This document shows, piece by piece, positions 1-7,832 of a stretch of DNA of 33,241 bases. The translations under genes and the position numbers were made by a program. The notes under the pieces are model-generated. The model was not told where the DNA came from, made no database searches, and was given only the letters and a program-made list of their open reading frames with translations. Source of the stretch: an uncultured Sphingomonadales bacterium (GTDB lineage: Bacteria; Pseudomonadota; Alphaproteobacteria; Sphingomonadales; Sphingomonadaceae); contig CAILIO010000069.1 in the NCBI GenBank assembly GCA_903834285.1, forward strand, positions 1 to 33,241, written 5' to 3'. Numbering within the stretch: the first letter of the stretch is position 1; each line of letters begins with the position of its first letter.

Positions 1-1037
<1,037 letters not shown>

Positions 1038-1066
1038 GTCCGGCGCTCACGCTGCACCAGGAATTG

Positions 1067-1100
1067 GGGCCGGAGGGGAAACCTTCCGGCCCTTTTTCTT
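1067..1100 (+). terminator. Intrinsic terminator of groL
   Basis: An 11-bp stem pairs 1067-1077 with 1082-1092 (one G-T pair), is closed by a GAAA tetraloop (1078-1081), and is followed at once by a T-rich tract (1093-1100, TTTTTCTT). It is textbook rho-independent in form and lies 29 bases after the groL stop codon. Confidence 0.95.
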
Positions 1101-1132
1101 GGCGCTTGTCTCGCAAGGAGCAGGGCCGCGCA

Positions 1133-1165
1133 GGGGTTGCCCCTCGACGCGCGGCAGGCAACCCC
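1133..1165 (-). terminator. Possible hairpin terminator of the acidic small protein gene
   Basis: Perfect 9-bp arms GGGGTTGCC (1133-1141) and GGCAACCCC (1157-1165) are separated by 15 bases. They lie 24 bases beyond the stop codon of the minus-strand gene at 1189-1575. There is no T-tract on either side, so it is at best a weak or factor-dependent terminator, or an RNA 3'-end stabiliser. Confidence 0.4.
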
Positions 1166-1188
1166 GCAAGCCAGCTTGGCGTCCGACT

Positions 1189-1575
1189 TCAATCGTCGTC
1201 ACCGTCCGGACCCAGCAGGCCTTCCTCGTCGTCGTCGCTGCGTTCGCCGCGGTAGGCGTCCATGTCGATGCGGCCGGAACGCACCATGTCGTGCATATGG
1301 TCGACAAGATCCTGCACATCGCCTTGTGTGCCCTGCGCCGGGGTCTTCTCGCTGTCTTCCAGCGCAAAGTCGTCAGCGTCGCGGCCTGCCGAAGCCGCCG
1401 CGAGCGTCTGGCTTTGCGCGTCTTCGTCCTCCTGCGAACGATTCACGGTTTCGGGTGGCAGGGGGTCGCGGCGCAGCGAGGTCATCCGGGGATTGATGGG
1501 CTCTTCGGGTGCGGGATGTTCATCGGGAACGGGCACTTCAGGCGTATCCGGGATAGGGTCGGGGATCGTGGCCAT
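1189..1575 (-). CDS. Acidic, proline-rich small protein of unknown function, probable general-stress gene
   Basis: A 128-residue protein with no signal peptide or membrane segment. The N-terminal ~30 residues are Pro/Asp/Glu-rich (PDPIPDTPEVPVPDEHPAPE). The C-terminal part contains DLVDHMHDMVRSGRIDMDAY followed by an Asp/Glu-rich tail, and this block is probably the conserved core. I recognise the style as a sphingomonad small hypothetical but know no function. The start at 1575 is chosen because GGAG sits 8 bases upstream; the frame stays open to 1995, but that extension runs antisense through csbD and lacks family-like sequence. A GGAAC-N16-AGTT element at 1624-1648 points toward this gene, and csbD is divergent 193 bases away. 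The strong acidity suggests a soluble, partly disordered stress protein, which is inference only. Confidence 0.75.
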   Translation of the reverse strand: MATIPDPIPDTPEVPVPDEHPAPEEPINPRMTSLRRDPLPPETVNRSQEDEDAQSQTLAAASAGRDADDFALEDSEKTPAQGTQGDVQDLVDHMHDMVRSGRIDMDAYRGERSDDDEEGLLGPDGDDD

Positions 1576-1623
1576 GGCGATTGCTCCAGCCCGGCGCGGG
1601 GTGGGATTGCCGAGCATGGAAAC

Positions 1624-1648
1624 AACTGCCGAGGCGGAGGCCGGTTCC
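1624..1648 (-). promoter_or_regulatory. Candidate EcfG-type stress promoter for the acidic small protein
   Basis: Read on the minus strand the sequence is GGAAC (1648-1644), 16 bases, then AGTT (1627-1624), about 48 bases before the start codon at 1575. The consensus for alphaproteobacterial EcfG sigma factors is GGAAC-N16/17-CGTT, so the -35 is perfect and the -10 has one mismatch. Confidence 0.6.
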
Positions 1649-1696
1649 CGATGCCTCCCCTTTGCGTCCGCCTGTCCCATGATGGCGCCGATGCGC

Positions 1697-1721
1697 GGAA
1701 CAACCTTAACACTGCGCGGTT
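1697..1721 (+). promoter_or_regulatory. Candidate EcfG-type stress promoter for csbD
   Basis: GGAAC (1697-1701), 16 bases, GGTT (1718-1721), about 47 bases before the csbD start. The -35 is perfect and the -10 has one mismatch. It is back-to-back with the element at 1624-1648, giving a compact divergent stress promoter region. Confidence 0.7.
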
Positions 1722-1768
1722 TTCCCTTGTGAAGGTCATCCTGCCTTCGCGCATTCGGGAGACATATC

Positions 1769-1945
1769 ATGGGTTCGACATCGGATCGCATCGCCGGCGC
1801 GGCCAATTCGGTCGTTGGCAAGACCAAGGAAGCCATCGGCAAGGAAACGGGTGACGCCTCGCTCGCCGCCGAGGGCGCAGCGCAGGACGTCAAGGGTAAG
1901 GTGCAGACTGCGCTGGGCAAAGCCAAGGGCGTGCTCGGAAAGTAA
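1769..1945 (+). CDS. CsbD-family small stress protein
   Basis: A 58-residue protein, typical CsbD length, with the family pattern of Gly/Lys/Ala-rich helical repeats: start MGSTSDRIAGAANSVVGKTK, then KEAIGKETGD and DVKGKVQTALGKAKGVLGK. CsbD proteins are abundant, hydrophilic and general-stress-induced in many bacteria; their molecular role is not settled. The start at 1769 has GGGAG 7 bases upstream. The gene is divergent from the acidic small-protein gene and carries a GGAAC-N16-GGTT element upstream, which fits stress control by an EcfG-type sigma factor. It converges on sodB across a 15-bp hairpin. Confidence 0.9.
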   Translation: MGSTSDRIAGAANSVVGKTKEAIGKETGDASLAAEGAAQDVKGKVQTALGKAKGVLGK

Positions 1946-1978
1946 GGCGCGCCGCGCGCTGCAGCCCTGGTTGACGGG

Positions 1979-2016
1979 GAGAACGGGGCGGTCACCGGTC
2001 AGACCGCCTCGTTCTC
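1979..2016. terminator. Bidirectional hairpin between convergent csbD and sodB
   Basis: A 15-bp stem pairs 1979-1993 with 2002-2016 (one G-T pair), with an 8-base loop. It lies 33 bases after the csbD stop and 10 bases after the sodB stop. There is no T-tract, but position and stem strength fit a shared transcription end for both genes. Confidence 0.65.
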
Positions 2017-2026
2017 ACCCCTTCGC

Positions 2027-2638
2027 TCAATCCTGGTTAGCGCGCAGGATGCCGTTCCCGTCGAGATTAAGCGCAACGAACTCCCAGTTGATGAGCGCGG
2101 CGAGCAGCGCTTCGACGTACCGGGGCCGCGCATTGCGATAGTCGATGTAATAGGCGTGTTCCCACAGATCGAGCGTGAGCAGCGGAGCCATGCCGCCATG
2201 CGCGATCGGCGTATCGCCATCATGCAGCGACGTGATGCGCAGCGCGCCATCTTCCAGCACCAGCCAGGCCCAGCCACTGCCGAAATGCCCGATCGCTACC
2301 GCGGCAAGCTGTTTGTGCAGCGCCACGAGCGATCCGAAATCTCGCGTGATCATGTTCAGCAGCGGCTCCGGCGGGCTGGTCCGCTCTGGCGAAAGGCACT
2401 GCCAGAAGAAGCTGTGGTTCCATAGCTGGCCTGCGTTGTTGCGCAGCGGATCGAACTCGGCCGAACGGATCACGTCGACCAGCGAGCGGCCTTGCAGTCC
2501 GGCGTCTGCGATCAGCTGGTTGGTCTTGTCGACATAGGCCTGGTGATGCTTGCCGTGGTGGTACGCGAGCGTCTCGGCCGACATGTGGGGCGCGAGCGCG
2601 TCCGGCTCGTAGGGCAGCGGCGGCAGGGTGAAAGGCAT
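2027..2638 (-). CDS. sodB: Superoxide dismutase [Fe]
   Basis: Converts superoxide to oxygen and hydrogen peroxide in the cytoplasm. The protein has 203 residues, normal for the Fe/Mn family. Metal ligands are visible as H27 (YHHGKHHQAYV), H75 (QLWNHSFFW), D157 and H161 (LDLWEHAYYIDYRNARP). Q71 just before the second ligand, in NNAGQLWNH, is the position typical of iron enzymes, so Fe is favoured over Mn; I cannot exclude a cambialistic enzyme. The start at 2638 is supported by GGAG 8 bases upstream; the frame continues to 2884 but without family sequence. It is divergent from the glycosyltransferase gene. I found no GGAAC-N16/17-NGTT element pointing toward sodB. Confidence 0.96.
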   Translation of the reverse strand: MPFTLPPLPYEPDALAPHMSAETLAYHHGKHHQAYVDKTNQLIADAGLQGRSLVDVIRSAEFDPLRNNAGQLWNHSFFWQCLSPERTSPPEPLLNMITRDFGSLVALHKQLAAVAIGHFGSGWAWLVLEDGALRITSLHDGDTPIAHGGMAPLLTLDLWEHAYYIDYRNARPRYVEALLAALINWEFVALNLDGNGILRANQD

Positions 2639-2828
2639 GCTCGTTTCTCCGTGGTCTGGTTCGTCCGTGTCCGGGAGCGCCGGGCTCGAGCCAACGGTTG
2701 CATCGGACGGGGCACGACGAACAATGCCGTCGATACGCCCAAGGTTCCCGGCGTCGTTGCAATGGCCCGCTTTTTTGCACCGGATCACCTGTTGCGCTGC
2801 GTCCCGCGCCAGGTCGAGCCGACCGCGG

Positions 2829-2853
2829 GGAACATCGCCGGCGCTGGTCCGTT
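2829..2853 (+). promoter_or_regulatory. Consensus EcfG-type stress promoter for the GT4-GH130 operon
   Basis: GGAAC (2829-2833), exactly 16 bases, CGTT (2850-2853). Both boxes match the EcfG consensus perfectly. The start codon at 2884 is 30 bases downstream, and an AGAAGGA ribosome site lies between. It is the best-matching element in the window and suggests general stress control of the two carbohydrate genes. Confidence 0.75.
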
Positions 2854-2883
2854 CTATCGGTGCTTGCCCCAGAAGGACCCGCA

Positions 2884-5253
2884 ATGACCATCAGACACCA
2901 CACCGCCCTCGCGCCCGGCGTGCCGCTCGCATCGGTGCCCTTTGCGGACAAACCAGCCGGACCGTGCGCGATTCTGGCGAACCCGGCATATGGGTTACGC
3001 ACCGCTATGCGCGTGGCCGTCGTCGGAACATATGCGCCGCGCAGCTGCGGTATTGCCACGTTCACGGCCGATCTGTGCCAGCAGCTCGCCGCGCATTTCC
3101 CCGAGGTCGGCCTCGATGTTTATGCGCTCGACGCGGCGGGAAGCAGGCTTGCCTATGCCGATGGCATTTCCCGCATCGCGGCCGATGCCCCAGGCAGCTA
3201 CGCGCAAGCGGCGCAGGCGATCAACGCAAGCGGCGCTGATGTCGTATGGATCCAGCACGAGTTCGGCATTTTCGGCGGCGAGGATGGCCAGCTGATCACA
3301 GAACTGGCCGATACTGTCGCCGCCCCGATGATCGTCACCTTCCACACTGTGCTCGCCTCACCGAGCGAAGGCCAGCGCGCGGTCATGGAGCACCTCGTCC
3401 AGCGCTGCTCGCGGATCATGGTCATGTCGCAACAAAGCCGTGAAATCCTTGTTTCGGTCTACCGTGCCCGCCGCGATATCGTCGACGTCATCGAACATGG
3501 CGCGCCAGACCGGCCCTTCGGGACGGCCGAAGCCGCCAAGCGCCGGATGGGGCTCGAAGGCCGCAAGGTTCTCACCACTTTCGGCCTGCTCGGGCCGGGC
3601 AAAGGGATCGATGTGGCGATCGCCGCAATGCCGGCCATCCTCGCGCAGCATCCCGATGCCATCTATCGCATCATCGGCGCCACACATCCGGTCACAATCG
3701 CGCGAGAGGGCGAGCGCTATCGCGCCACGCTGGAGCACCTCGCCGAGCGTCTCGGCGTTGCAGGCAGCATCCAGTGGGACAATCGCTTTCTCGCCATCGA
3801 CGAGCTGCTCGGGCAGCTCGAATGCTGCGACATCTATCTCACCCCCTATCGCAGCCTTGGCCAGACCACCTCGGGTACGCTCAGCTACGCGGTGGCGCTC
3901 GGCAATGCAGTCGTCTCGACCCCATACGTCCATGCGCGCGAACTTCTCGCCGATGACGTCGGCTGTCTGATCGAACCCGAATCGCCCGAAGCCATCGCCG
4001 AGGCGGTCAATGCGCTGCTGTCCAGCCCGCCGCGCCTCCTCGCCATGCAGGAGCGCGCCTACGAGCGCGGACGGGGTACCATCTGGCCGAGCTTCGCGCG
4101 CGCCAGCATGCAGCTGCTGCGCCGGACCCAGGCCCCCCGCGCCCGGCTGGCAAGCACGGCCAAAGACCCGGAACTCACCGCCGTCTGGCACATGAGCGAT
4201 GCCACCGGTATGCACCAGCACGGTATCGGCGCCATTCCAGACCGCCGCCATGGCTATTGTATCGATGACAACGCGCGCGCGCTCATGCTGATGAACGTCG
4301 CGGCCACGCTCACCGAAGCCGACCGCCACCGTTGGAGCGTGGCATACGCCGCATTTGTCCAATACGCGTGGAACCCGGATCTGCACCGCTTCCGCAATTT
4401 CATGGCCTATGATCGCAGCTGGTGCGAGGAGGCGGGATCGCTGGATTCCAACGGCCGCGCATTCTGGGCGCTTGGGCATACGGTCGAGAACAGCCCATTC
4501 AAGGTCTTGCGGAGCTGGGCGGAAGGCCTGTTCGAAGGCGCGGCCCCAGCGCTGGTAGCCCTGCATTCGCCGCGCGCGATGGCCTTCGGAGCCCTCGGCG
4601 CCTGCGCGATGCTGCGCGCAGGCGCCGAGGGCTCCGCCGCGCAGCATCGCATGGCCGCCACTTGCGACAAGCTCGCCCAGCTTGTGGCACGAAATCGCCG
4701 TCCGGGATGGATCTGGTTCGAGCCCATGCTCGCCTACGACAACCCGCGCCTGTGCCAGGCCCTGATCGAGTGCGGCGTGCTGCTTGGCCGACAGGACTGG
4801 CTCGACACCGGGCTCGAAACGCTGCGCTGGCTGGCGGACCGGCAGACTGCAGCTGCTGGCCATTTCCGCCCGGTCGGCTCGGAAACCTTCGGCCGCGACG
4901 GCACATCGCTGCCGTTCGATCAGCAGCCGCTCGAGGCCCAGGCCGCAATCGATGCGGCGCGCACCGCCTGGCGCGCGACGCGCGATGCCTTCTGGCTGCG
5001 CCACGCCGAGCAGGCGTACCAGTGGTTCCTCGGCGCCAACGATCGCGGAGTGATCCTCGTCGATCCGGCCTTCGGCTCATGCTGCGACGGCGTGACGCCG
5101 CGTGGGCGGAACGAGAATTGCGGCGCTGAATCGATCCTTGCCTACCATCTTGCGCACTACAGCCTGAAGGCACTGCAGCAGGCTGCCCAGCATCGCCAGC
5201 CGCCCGACCAGTACCTTTCCCCAAGTGCGGACACCAAGGTCCTGCGGGGCTGA
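2884..5253 (+). CDS. Two-domain glycosyltransferase: GT4 domain plus C-terminal helical domain
   Basis: A 789-residue protein. Residues ~42-412 form a GT4/GT-B glycosyltransferase: Gly-rich start MRVAVVGTYAPRSCGIATF, then TFHTVLASP, VIEHGAPD, TTFGLLGPGKGIDVAI, YLTPYRSLGQTTSGTLSYAV and GCLIEPESPEA. Residues ~430-789 are a second, Trp/His-rich helical domain (HGYCIDDNARALML, SLDSNGRAFWALG, PMLAYDNPRLCQALIECG) that resembles the alpha/alpha barrels of carbohydrate enzymes. No signal peptide or membrane segment is seen, so it is probably cytoplasmic. The start at 2884 has AGAAGGA ~8 bases upstream; 3007 (MRVAVVG) is an alternative. It is 18 bases from the GH130 gene and probably co-transcribed. 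GH130 partners act on beta-mannosides, so a mannose-containing product is plausible but unproven. A 22-bp inverted repeat lies within the gene at 4587-4636. Confidence 0.88.
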   Translation: MTIRHHTALAPGVPLASVPFADKPAGPCAILANPAYGLRTAMRVAVVGTYAPRSCGIATFTADLCQQLAAHFPEVGLDVYALDAAGSRLAYADGISRIAADAPGSYAQAAQAINASGADVVWIQHEFGIFGGEDGQLITELADTVAAPMIVTFHTVLASPSEGQRAVMEHLVQRCSRIMVMSQQSREILVSVYRARRDIVDVIEHGAPDRPFGTAEAAKRRMGLEGRKVLTTFGLLGPGKGIDVAIAAMPAILAQHPDAIYRIIGATHPVTIAREGERYRATLEHLAERLGVAGSIQWDNRFLAIDELLGQLECCDIYLTPYRSLGQTTSGTLSYAVALGNAVVSTPYVHARELLADDVGCLIEPESPEAIAEAVNALLSSPPRLLAMQERAYERGRGTIWPSFARASMQLLRRTQAPRARLASTAKDPELTAVWHMSDATGMHQHGIGAIPDRRHGYCIDDNARALMLMNVAATLTEADRHRWSVAYAAFVQYAWNPDLHRFRNFMAYDRSWCEEAGSLDSNGRAFWALGHTVENSPFKVLRSWAEGLFEGAAPALVALHSPRAMAFGALGACAMLRAGAEGSAAQHRMAATCDKLAQLVARNRRPGWIWFEPMLAYDNPRLCQALIECGVLLGRQDWLDTGLETLRWLADRQTAAAGHFRPVGSETFGRDGTSLPFDQQPLEAQAAIDAARTAWRATRDAFWLRHAEQAYQWFLGANDRGVILVDPAFGSCCDGVTPRGRNENCGAESILAYHLAHYSLKALQQAAQHRQPPDQYLSPSADTKVLRG
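4587..4636. repeat. Perfect 22-bp inverted repeat inside the glycosyltransferase gene
   Basis: Bases 4587-4608 are the exact reverse complement of 4615-4636, with a 6-base loop ATGCTG (4609-4614). It encodes part of the helical C-terminal domain (FGALGACAMLRAGAEGS). A perfect, very GC-rich stem this long is rare in coding sequence and should fold strongly in the mRNA. Confidence 0.95.
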
Positions 5254-5271
5254 GCAGCCCTGCCGCCTCGC

Positions 5272-6615
5272 ATGCCCAGCCAGCAGGTTGCCAACTACGC
5301 TATGCCTTGCCCCGCCGATATGGTCAGTCCGCTGCGCATTCTGGACCTGCGCCTTCACGCCGATCCCGCGCGCACGGTGCTGCGCCCGTTCCATCTCGGC
5401 TGGCAGGCGACCAGTGCGCCCGAGGGGCGGGTGCTCGCCTTGGTGCGCGATGTGATGGACTTGCCTGAGGAGGAGATCGAGCAGGAGTACCAATCCGTCC
5501 TGCGCGATTTCGGCGACCGCCACTGGCAGACCGAACACATATTCGAGGCGCGCTATCTCGAAGTGGCTGAAAGCCTGCATCTTGATGGAAGCACGCTGAG
5601 CGATTCACGCCGCCGGCTGCTCGGCGCCTACTTCTGCCATGAATATACTTACGCTGCCGCAGCGCTGATGAACCCTAGCATCGTGCCTGCGCCCGATCAG
5701 ACCGGCATGGGCAGCGGAGCGTTGCGCTTTGTTCTCTCGCTGCGGGCGGTGGGCGAAGGGCACATCAGTTCAATCGCCTTTCGCGACGGCGTCGTGCAGG
5801 CAGATGGCTCCTTCATGCTCTCGCCCGAATCCGCGTTTGCCACCAGCGTGCAGCGGACCGACAGCAATCCGCGCAATGACCCGGACACCGTCGTCACGGT
5901 GCAACGCGACCCTGAAAGCTCGCTCTCGAACACGGTGATTTTTCCGATCACCGAGCAGCAGGCCAATGGGCTCGAGGACCTGCGGCTGACCCGCTTTGAT
6001 CATGGCGGCGGCGATTTCGAGTGGCTGGGGACCTACACCGCCTATTCCGGACGCTCGATCCGCTCGGAGCTGCTGCGAACACGCGATTTCCGCAGCTTCG
6101 ATCTTACGCCGATCATGGGCAAGGCGGGCCGCAACAAGGGCATGGCGCTGTTCCCCCGCAAGATCGGCGACCAGTATTGCATGCTCGGTCGGCAGGACGG
6201 CAAGAACCTCTACCTCCTCCGCTCGGACCGGCTCGATACCTGGGACGATGACGGCGTGCTGCTTATGGAGCCGAAGTTTCCCTGGGAATTCATCCAGATC
6301 GGGAATTGCGGCAGCCCATTGTTGATCCCGGAGGGCTGGCTGGTGATCACCCACGGCGTCGGCCCGGTGCGCAAGTACGCGCTGGGCTGCGCGCTGCTCG
6401 ACCGCGAGGACCCCAGCAGATTGCTCGCCCGCTCGGCCTGCCCGATCCTCACTGCGGAGAATGCAGATCGCGCCGGCTATGTGCCCAACGTGGTCTACAG
6501 TTGTGGAGCCATGCTCGTGGGCGACGACCAGCTACTTCTGCCCTACGGCATTTCGGACATCGCCGTTGGCTTCGGCCTTGCGGATGTGAAGGACATCCTC
6601 GCGACCATGGTGTGA
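5272..6615 (+). CDS. GH130-family glycosidase/phosphorylase
   Basis: GH130 enzymes phosphorolyse or hydrolyse beta-mannosides. The 447-residue protein has the GH130 signatures in order: GLEDLRLTRF (233-242, whose Asp at 236 matches the family catalytic acid), NKGMALFPRKI (~288-298), GNCGSPLLIPEGWLVITHGV (344-363), YALGCALLDREDPSRLL (~369-385) and YVPNVVYSCGAML (403-415). About 120 residues precede the beta-propeller, longer than short phosphorylases. I cannot assign phosphate-binding residues, so phosphorylase versus hydrolase is open. It lies 18 bases after the glycosyltransferase and is presumably co-transcribed from the stress-type promoter at 2829. The start is uncertain: 5272, 5302 or 5320, none with a good ribosome site, so coupling to the upstream stop is likely. 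No signal peptide is seen. Confidence 0.88.
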   Translation: MPSQQVANYAMPCPADMVSPLRILDLRLHADPARTVLRPFHLGWQATSAPEGRVLALVRDVMDLPEEEIEQEYQSVLRDFGDRHWQTEHIFEARYLEVAESLHLDGSTLSDSRRRLLGAYFCHEYTYAAAALMNPSIVPAPDQTGMGSGALRFVLSLRAVGEGHISSIAFRDGVVQADGSFMLSPESAFATSVQRTDSNPRNDPDTVVTVQRDPESSLSNTVIFPITEQQANGLEDLRLTRFDHGGGDFEWLGTYTAYSGRSIRSELLRTRDFRSFDLTPIMGKAGRNKGMALFPRKIGDQYCMLGRQDGKNLYLLRSDRLDTWDDDGVLLMEPKFPWEFIQIGNCGSPLLIPEGWLVITHGVGPVRKYALGCALLDREDPSRLLARSACPILTAENADRAGYVPNVVYSCGAMLVGDDQLLLPYGISDIAVGFGLADVKDILATMV

Positions 6616-7142
6616 TGCCCGCGCATGCGCGGGGGAACGCGAAAATCGCGCGCCATTCGCGGAAAGCACCGGCGGTTCAATGAGCAAGCTGAAGAGGCGA
6701 CAATGGGTCGACCGTGCGTCAGAGCGCCGTAGTTCCCGAACCGGCGCCACCCCGGCACCAATTGTTTGGCCCCATGCCGGAACATGCTTGCCCGTGGCCA
6801 TTTATGACATGACAGGTTCACACCCGGATGCGCTTCGGTATCAGGGCTTCTCCACAAGGGACTTCGCATGGGCAAGTATTCCAGTTGCCAGCTATCTCGA
6901 ACCCGTTGCCGTAATAGCGGCCGCGGCAAGGGCAGCGGTGCGATGTCCCGAGCGATCATCAGGTGCCGCGGGGAATGAACCAGAAAGATATTGGGAGCCT
7001 GCGGCGGAATATGCTTTTACGCGGGGGTAAAGAACGGAAGGCGCGCGCGCTGTCGAGGGGCACGAAGCTGGGCGGAATGCACCTTGTGGCGAGGGATCCA
7101 TCCTATGACCGGATACCCGCACCGGACGAGAAGGTGACCCGG
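6616..7142. other. Long stretch without a convincing gene
   Basis: About 527 bases between the GH130 stop and the NepR-like start. A 16-base perfect palindrome CCCGCGCATGCGCGGG (6618-6633) lies just after the GH130 stop and may form its transcription end. Open frames cross the region (6680-7030 plus, 6543-6959 minus, and an in-frame extension of the NepR-like gene to 6963), but none has a ribosome site or recognisable protein sequence. GGAAC occurs at 6634 and 6779 but without GTT at the right spacing. A small RNA or the NepR-like 5' leader could be here; I see no direct evidence. Confidence 0.5.
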
Positions 7143-7283
7143 ATGGCCGCGTACGACGGATCGCTACCTGAGACTGCGTGGAGCAAGGACATCCGCGCCT
7201 ATTACAATGCGGTGATGCTGGAACCCATGCCACAGGAATTCCTCGACCTGCTGGCAAGGATCGCCCCGGACATCTCCGCGTAG
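7143..7283 (+). CDS. Short NepR-like anti-sigma factor
   Basis: NepR is the anti-sigma factor that holds EcfG inactive until PhyR binds it. This 46-residue product carries the two-helix NepR core pattern: SKDIRAYYNAVMLEPMPQEF then LDLLARI. It matches the family scheme LR-xx-YD-x-V-xx-EP-x-P-xx-FLDLL, although Asn replaces the usual Asp after Tyr. The start at 7143 is chosen because GAGAAGG lies exactly 8 bases upstream; earlier in-frame starts at 7077, 7011 and 6975 would give 68 to 102 residues but have poor ribosome sites. NepR proteins are usually ~60 residues or more, so this would be a minimal form. phyR and ecfG are not next to it; instead it sits among genes with EcfG-type promoters. 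It may be a second NepR paralogue. It converges on the PRC-barrel gene. Confidence 0.62.
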   Translation: MAAYDGSLPETAWSKDIRAYYNAVMLEPMPQEFLDLLARIAPDISA

Positions 7284-7290
7284 ACCGCCC

Positions 7291-7311
7291 CGGCGCGCGC
7301 CATGCGCGCCG
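7291..7311. terminator. Hairpin between convergent NepR-like and PRC-barrel genes
   Basis: 8-bp arms CGGCGCGC (7291-7298) and GCGCGCCG (7304-7311) with a 5-base loop, 7 bases after the NepR-like stop and 14 bases beyond the PRC-barrel stop. It has no T-tract; it is a candidate shared transcription end. Confidence 0.5.
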
Positions 7312-7325
7312 CGTGGAGGCCGCGC

Positions 7326-7691
7326 TCAATCGTAGGCCAGGCCGTAGTGCGAAGAGATCCGCTCGCCGTAGTCACGATCGTATTCCGGCGCAGCGGATTC
7401 GCCGTAATGCGGCGCGCTGCCAAGCTGCTCCCGCGTGATCTCGAGAACGTAGCCACCCTGGCTCGGCTGATAGATCAGCATCTGCCACGGGATCGGGTAG
7501 AAGTCGCCGCCGATGCCGAAGCGGCTGCCCAGCTGCAGCACCGCATAGTGGGCCTTGCCCGTGCACGTGTCGACCATGAAGCACTGGATGGTGCCGAGGC
7601 GCTCGCCTTCCGGATTGTAGACCACGCTGCCTTCAACTCCGTCGGAGGAAACGAGGTCACGCGTCTCGTGGCTCTGCGTCGTACCGGACAT
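7326..7691 (-). CDS. PRC-barrel domain protein, probable general-stress gene
   Basis: A 121-residue soluble protein. Residues ~10-90 form a PRC-barrel (SSDGVEGSVVYNPEGERLGT, then FMVDTCTGKAHYAVLQLGS and DFYPIPWQMLIY), a small beta-barrel also found in RimM and photosynthetic reaction centre H subunits. Free-standing PRC-barrel proteins are common in alphaproteobacteria and have no assigned reaction. The tail (~95-121) is Tyr/Asp-rich. The start at 7691 is set by AGGAG 7 bases upstream; the frame continues to 7736 without support. A GGAAC-N16-GGTT element lies at 7745-7769, between this gene and the small membrane protein gene upstream on the same strand, so the two genes are probably transcribed separately but by the same sigma factor. 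Confidence 0.88.
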   Translation of the reverse strand: MSGTTQSHETRDLVSSDGVEGSVVYNPEGERLGTIQCFMVDTCTGKAHYAVLQLGSRFGIGGDFYPIPWQMLIYQPSQGGYVLEITREQLGSAPHYGESAAPEYDRDYGERISSHYGLAYD

Positions 7692-7744
7692 GTTATTGCT
7701 CCTGAAGGTGAAAAGGAAATTTTTGCGCAAGCGCACCTTTCATG

Positions 7745-7769
7745 AACCTGTCGCAAGCGGCGTTGTTCC
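7745..7769 (-). promoter_or_regulatory. Candidate EcfG-type stress promoter for the PRC-barrel gene
   Basis: On the minus strand: GGAAC (7769-7765), 16 bases, GGTT (7748-7745), about 53 bases before the start codon. Spacing and -10 variant are identical to the csbD promoter element at 1697-1721. Confidence 0.7.
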
Positions 7770-7832
7770 GGTCCTCTGGCCAGCGGCCCTTGGACGGCCT
7801 CGGCCCAGATCCCGGCAATCCCGGCTCACCTG

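Noticed and set aside
1576..1995. Upstream extension of the acidic small-protein frame
   Set aside because: It runs antisense through csbD, and a good ribosome site marks the start at 1575.
2744..2748. GTTCC as the -35 of a stress promoter for sodB on the minus strand
   Set aside because: The bases at 16-17 spacing do not contain the required AAC (minus-strand GTT).
3358..5004. 548-codon open frame on the minus strand
   Set aside because: Antisense shadow of the glycosyltransferase gene, which has clear motifs along its full length.
6634..6803. Two GGAAC boxes (6634, 6779) as stress promoters for the NepR-like gene
   Set aside because: No NGTT at 16 or 17 bases spacing.
6680..7030. 116-codon open frame after the GH130 gene
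   Set aside because: No ribosome site, no family-like sequence, and an overlapping minus-strand frame of similar quality.
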